A stretch of 57,592 nucleotides of DNA from Halicephalobus mephisto (taxonomy: Eukaryota; Nematoda; Chromadorea; Rhabditida; Panagrolaimidae), in the NCBI GenBank assembly GCA_009193035.1, contig SWDT01000330.1, positions 1 through 57,592 on the forward strand, written 5' to 3'. The notes beneath the pieces were generated by a model, which saw only the letters and a program-made list of their open reading frames with translations, did not search any database and was not told the DNA's origin. Position 1 is the first letter of the stretch. Every line of letters starts with the position of its first letter. This document shows, one piece after another, positions 56,439-57,592 of the stretch. The translations under genes and the position numbers were made by a program.

Positions 56439-57592
56439 TCAGAGTTCTTCCACGATTGTTTTGTCAATGAAGTCCTTGTACATCGGATTCGTGTTGTGCA
56501 GTTGGTTCTTGTCGGTTCTGTCGAAGAAAATGGGGTCCGGATTTGCTTCCCGATAGTCGCTTCTCTCAGTATGGAAGGCGTCATCGATTCTGGAGACAAG
56601 CCAGAAGGTCTCCATCACACCCTTGCCCTTGATGATCACTTCGCCTCTCGCCTCGGTGATGAAGCCTCCCAGCAAGTGCAGAAGGTTGTTCATTTCTGGC
56701 GAGATCTGGATCTTCCCGGCTGTAAAGGGGATGTCCCAGGTTACGGAACGGACACGAAAGACATACGTTTGCCGTTGCTCTCCATTCGGCTGGCCGTGTT
56801 GACTGTGTCCCCGAAGAGACAGTATCTCGGCATCGTCAGCCCGACAACCCCGGCGGTACACGGGCCTGTGTGAGCCCCGATTCTGATGTTGACTCTTTCA
56901 GAGGGCAAGTGGGGGATTCTGAAGGACTTGATAGCCTCCACCAGGACCAGAGACAAGTTCGCAATCTCCTTGGCGTGCTCGCTTCCGTTTCTGTGGGGCA
57001 GACCGGAGACACACATGTAGCCGTCCCCGATGGTCTCCACCTTGTACACATCGTAGGACTCGATGCAGCCGTCAAACAGGGAGTACAGGTCGTTGAGAAG
57101 ACCGACGACTTGGAGAGGACTGCATTTGCTGGCGAGGGTCGTGAACTGGACGACGTCGGAGAAGAACACAGTCACACTCTCGAAGTTCTCGGGCTCCACA
57201 GACCTGCCCACCTTCAGGCTGTCAGCCACTTGTCTGAAATGACCATCGCTAAATTTACTAAGTAATGAAACAGACTTCGGGAGCATTCGGTAGAGCAGGA
57301 CGTCGCTTCTCTTCTTCTCCTCCACGAGTTCCTTGGTTCTCTCGGCGATCTCCTCAGCCAGGTTGTCCGCGTACTGCTCCACCATGTTGAAGATGTGGTC
57401 CATCAGATTCTGGTTCTTCCCGCTCATCGACTTCATGAGGGTCTTGACTTGGTTGATGGTCGGTCGGTTCTCAGGCTCCTCCTGCCAGCAATCCCGAATC
57501 AGATGGAGGACGGCTGGATTCAGGTCAGGGATATCCACGTCGTTCAGGTTCGGTCTGATCGGAGATACCCCTCCTTTCTTGATCAAGTAGAG
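56439..57592 (-). CDS. Receptor-type guanylyl cyclase, 3' part (truncated by window edge)
   Basis: Two exons visible: 56767-57592 (open at the window edge) and 56439-56719; about 369 residues. The protein makes cGMP from GTP. Order seen: the end of the kinase homology domain (YLIKKGGVSP..RDCWQEEPENRPTINQ), a coiled-coil linker (YADNLAEEIAERTKELVEEK), then the cyclase domain. Catalytic residues are intact: metal-binding Asp in FFSDVVQFT and in IGDGYM, guanine-specifying Glu in KVETIGDG and Cys in RYCLFGDTVN, and the Asn/Arg of GDTVNTASRMES. After the intron, KIQISPEMNNLL and RGEVIIKGKGVMETFWLV finish the domain. A tail of about 45 residues follows. The extracellular receptor part lies outside the window. 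Worm gcy genes are mostly sensory-neuron receptors; the paralogue cannot be named. Confidence 0.93.

Noticed and set aside
1..57592. tRNA or rRNA genes
   Set aside because: I looked for GGTTCGA-type T-arm sequences with paired ends and for rRNA-like blocks and found none that hold up by eye; a covariance search could still find a divergent tRNA.

Overview
The window is nuclear DNA of a nematode, most likely a rhabditid related to Caenorhabditis. The basis is short exons split by very AT-rich introns, TTTTCAG-type acceptors, tightly spaced same-strand genes with trans-splice-like acceptors just before their start codons, and proteins whose closest relatives I know from worms (tipn-1, a NEK without an RCC1 domain like nekl-2, a MOLO-1-type TPM-domain protein, a receptor guanylyl cyclase). 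The species cannot be fixed from the sequence. Gene models below were built by hand from reading frame, GT/AG sites and intron phase, so exon ends are predictions. I saw no tRNA, rRNA or CRISPR array.

Layout. 1-4.1 kb: repeat arrays only. 4.1-9.0 kb: a head-to-head pair, tipn-1 (minus; replication-fork protection) and a NOM1-like nucleolar MIF4G/MA3 protein (plus). 9.3-12.1 kb: an SLC22-like transporter whose stop codon lies inside a 40-bp minisatellite. 13.5-14.5 kb: an unknown secreted Cys-containing protein (minus). 14.5-16.8 kb: repeats. 16.8-18.0 kb: nekl-2 (minus). 19.3-26.9 kb: four plus-strand genes read as one operon: Bax inhibitor-1, an AGPAT5-like acyltransferase, a divergent RAD21/REC8-type kleisin, and an OCIA-domain protein. 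27.1-32.5 kb: a secreted DUF4773-like protein (minus) with a 3.2-kb first intron. 32.5-38.8 kb: repeats and two small TA-flanked inverted-repeat elements. 38.8-40.4 kb: a MOLO-1/TPM-domain membrane protein (minus). 40.4-46.5 kb: satellites, transposon remnants and a weak case for a hidden minus-strand gene. 46.5-52.0 kb: a secreted multi-CCP (sushi) protein with a likely alternative last exon and a skippable 48-nt exon encoding a furin-like site. 52.0-54.0 kb: a long inverted repeat. 54.0-55.5 kb: an unknown secreted protein. 56.4 kb to the right edge: the 3' part of a receptor guanylyl cyclase (minus).

The strongest biological leads are the CCP gene (two predicted 3' ends, 11 versus 15 modules, and a possible protease-site cassette), the operon linking a fast-evolving kleisin to ER and mitochondrial membrane genes, the 398-bp fold-back, and several dispersed repeat families that sit in introns of several genes. 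I did not find a clearly new molecular system; most of the unusual content is repeat architecture.
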